DNA of 64,000 nucleotides from an uncultured Clostridia bacterium (GTDB lineage: Bacteria > Bacillota > Clostridia > UBA1381): NCBI GenBank assembly GCA_934486735.1, contig CAKSQL010000009.1, positions 18,046-82,045 of the forward strand, written 5' to 3'. The position numbers and the translations under genes are program-made. Below the pieces are notes generated by a model. The model was not told the DNA's origin, did no database searches, and worked only from the letters and a program-made list of their open reading frames with translations. This document shows positions 62,674 through 64,000 of the stretch, one piece after another. The first letter of the stretch is position 1. Every line of letters starts with the position of its first letter.

Positions 62674-63858
62674 TCAAACCACCTCCCGATATTCGCTTAA
62701 TGCAGCTAATGCCTGTTCGTATTCATCTTTGAAATTAAATGCTATCTGTATGTGCGTTTTATCGTAAATATGGATGCACTCTATAAGGCGGATAACAATG
62801 TTGCGGTCGATTTCATCAATATTTTCAAAGGCTTTGAAGCGTTCTATCCATTGCAGCTTTTTCGAGGTATTGTTTCTGCACTCGTCAAGCTCGGTTTCAA
62901 GCTGTTTTAATGCGTCCTCCAACCGTTTCTTGTCTTTAGAGTAGGAGGTGTTAAGCGATTTGTAATCCTCTTTATTCAGAATGCCGGAAATGTAGTTTTC
63001 ATAAAGGGTTGATTTGTATTCACTTGTTTTGTCAAGCTGTTTTTGTACCTCGCTGATTTGCACCGATATTTTATTGCACATATCCTTGTTTATTGCATTA
63101 TTGTTGATGCCCCCTATTAAAGCGTTCAGAGAAGCAACATTTCTTATATGTCCCTTAATGCTGTCCGTAACACAATTTACAAGGTCGGTTTCTTTTATCA
63201 TATTACCGCCTGTGCAGCCGTTTTTCTTTCCGGTTGGGCAATAATAGTAGAAGTATTTTTCGCCGTTATGTGTAACGGTTTTGCGTGTCATACGACTTCC
63301 GCAGCAGCCGCAGATTAAAATTCCAGAAAACAAATGCAGTTCATTCTTTTTCGGTGATGTTCTTGTGTCGATACGCATAATCTTCTGCACAAGCTCAAAA
63401 TCTTGTCTGCCGATTATCGCTTCGTGTGCGTTTTCGGTTACAAACATCTCATCGGCGTTGCGTTTTACATACTCCTTAACCTTGTAATTCGGCTTGCCGC
63501 ATTTGCCTTGTATCAGCTTGCCCGTATAGATTTCGTCTTTGAGAATACGAATTACGGTTGTTGCCGACCATTTTGAATTTTCCTTATCGCAGTAGCCACC
63601 TGTGGGGAGTGAGATATTATTGTCCTTTTTATATTCCCTCGGCGATAAAACCGCAAGTCGGTTCAGCTCATTTGCGATTCTCTCCGCACTGTAACCGTCT
63701 GCCCGCATTTTGAATATATCCTTTACCACCTGTGCGGCATATTCATCAACAACAAGCTGATTTTTATTATCGTCAGCCTTTTTGTAACCGTAAACGGGAA
63801 CGGCTCCGACATAATCGCCGTTTTTCCTTTTGATATTGAGTGCCGTGCGTACTGTCAA
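62674..63858 (-). pseudogene. Serine recombinase, C-terminal part without catalytic domain
   Basis: 394 codons encode a recombinase domain (NGDYVGAVPVYGYKKADDNK, YSAERIANELNRLAV, KWSATTVIRILKDEIYTGKL), a zinc ribbon (LICGCCGSRMTRKTV, CPTGKKNGCTGG) and a coiled-coil C-terminus. The ~150-residue N-terminal catalytic domain with its Ser is absent. The sequence upstream of 63858 belongs to another gene. It could only be an inactive fragment. Tandem large serine recombinases of this type are typical of Tn1549-like and related conjugative elements. Confidence 0.75.
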
Positions 63859-64000
63859 TTACAGCATTGCTCAAATTTCCGTCCTGATGAAATTTTCGCA
63901 TTTTCCGAGCCTGTGCGATAGAGGGAGAGGTTTCCTCTTTTTCAATGGACTGCATAACCGCCGCTTGCTCCTTTGAGCCGAGATAAGATATTTCAACGGC
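63773..64000 (-). pseudogene. ParB/RepB-like fragment of an integrative conjugative element (cut by window edge)
   Basis: From the window edge the minus strand reads AVEISYLGSKEQAAVMQSIE, then TSPSIAQARKMRKFHQDGNL, then SNAVID, which is the middle part of ParB-like proteins common in Tn1549/Tn916-type elements. At about 63858 the sequence switches to the recombinase gene, and the ParB frame ends at 63773 after unrelated residues. The real gene continued; this is a rearrangement point. Confidence 0.55.

Overview
The window looks like a chromosomal segment of a spore-forming, fermentative Clostridia-type Firmicute, probably from a gut or other plant-fibre-rich habitat. The evidence is RicT, RNase Y and YmdB, a 2[4Fe-4S] ferredoxin, a CotJC spore-coat fragment, SLH-anchored surface proteins, many AraC/LacI/LysR regulators and a large set of plant-polysaccharide genes. 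Almost all large genes are on the minus strand. Promoters were found by eye as TTGACA/TATAAT-type pairs. I see no tRNA, rRNA or CRISPR array.

Layout. 1-4.3 kb: a secreted CAP-domain protein (cut by the window edge), a ferredoxin, RicT and a LysR regulator. 4.3-9.4 kb: a catabolic operon (LacI repressor, GH78 alpha-L-rhamnosidase, RpiB-like sugar-phosphate isomerase, SGNH esterase) behind a consensus promoter with a perfect 30-bp palindromic operator. This fits intracellular use of rhamnose-containing (pectin or rhamnogalacturonan-type) oligosaccharides. 9.5-13.4 kb: a small lipoprotein, an XRE regulator, a 1.2-kb stretch with no convincing gene but a possible small RNA, and a cytoplasmic GH39-like glycosidase. 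13.5-18.4 kb: an N-terminally short AraC gene, a ComEC-like metallo-beta-lactamase lipoprotein, YmdB and RNase Y. 18.5-34.9 kb: KDPG aldolase, an AraC regulator, and surface cluster A (solute-binding lipoprotein, two SLH proteins, two clan GH-A glycosidases, a repeat protein), divergent from its own AraC regulator.

36.46-60.55 kb appears to be one integrative element of 24,087 bp. Its left end cuts a cotJC gene, and a SpoIVCA-like serine recombinase lies about 50 bp inside that end. The two ends carry the same 9-bp core in direct orientation, flanked on the element side by perfect 13-bp inverted arms. Joining the ends in silico gives an attP whose arms are symmetric around a GG dinucleotide, and an attB that reads through in frame as the conserved CotJC motif YGGPNGEL. 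The cargo is an AraC regulator, a GH78-like enzyme, a MITE-like repeat and surface cluster B: seven very large secreted proteins, five of them built from, or distantly related to, an unnamed ~170-residue module, plus beta-helix, CBM9-like and SLH proteins.

60.6-64 kb is AT-rich accessory DNA: a RelA/SpoT-domain gene overlapping an AAA ATPase gene (a possible defence pair), the ATPase cut off by fragments of two serine recombinases and a ParB-like gene from an integrative conjugative element.

Taken together, the window describes a pectin/hemicellulose-oriented cell surface with matching intracellular enzymes, with paralogous surface clusters inside and outside a spore-gene-interrupting element.
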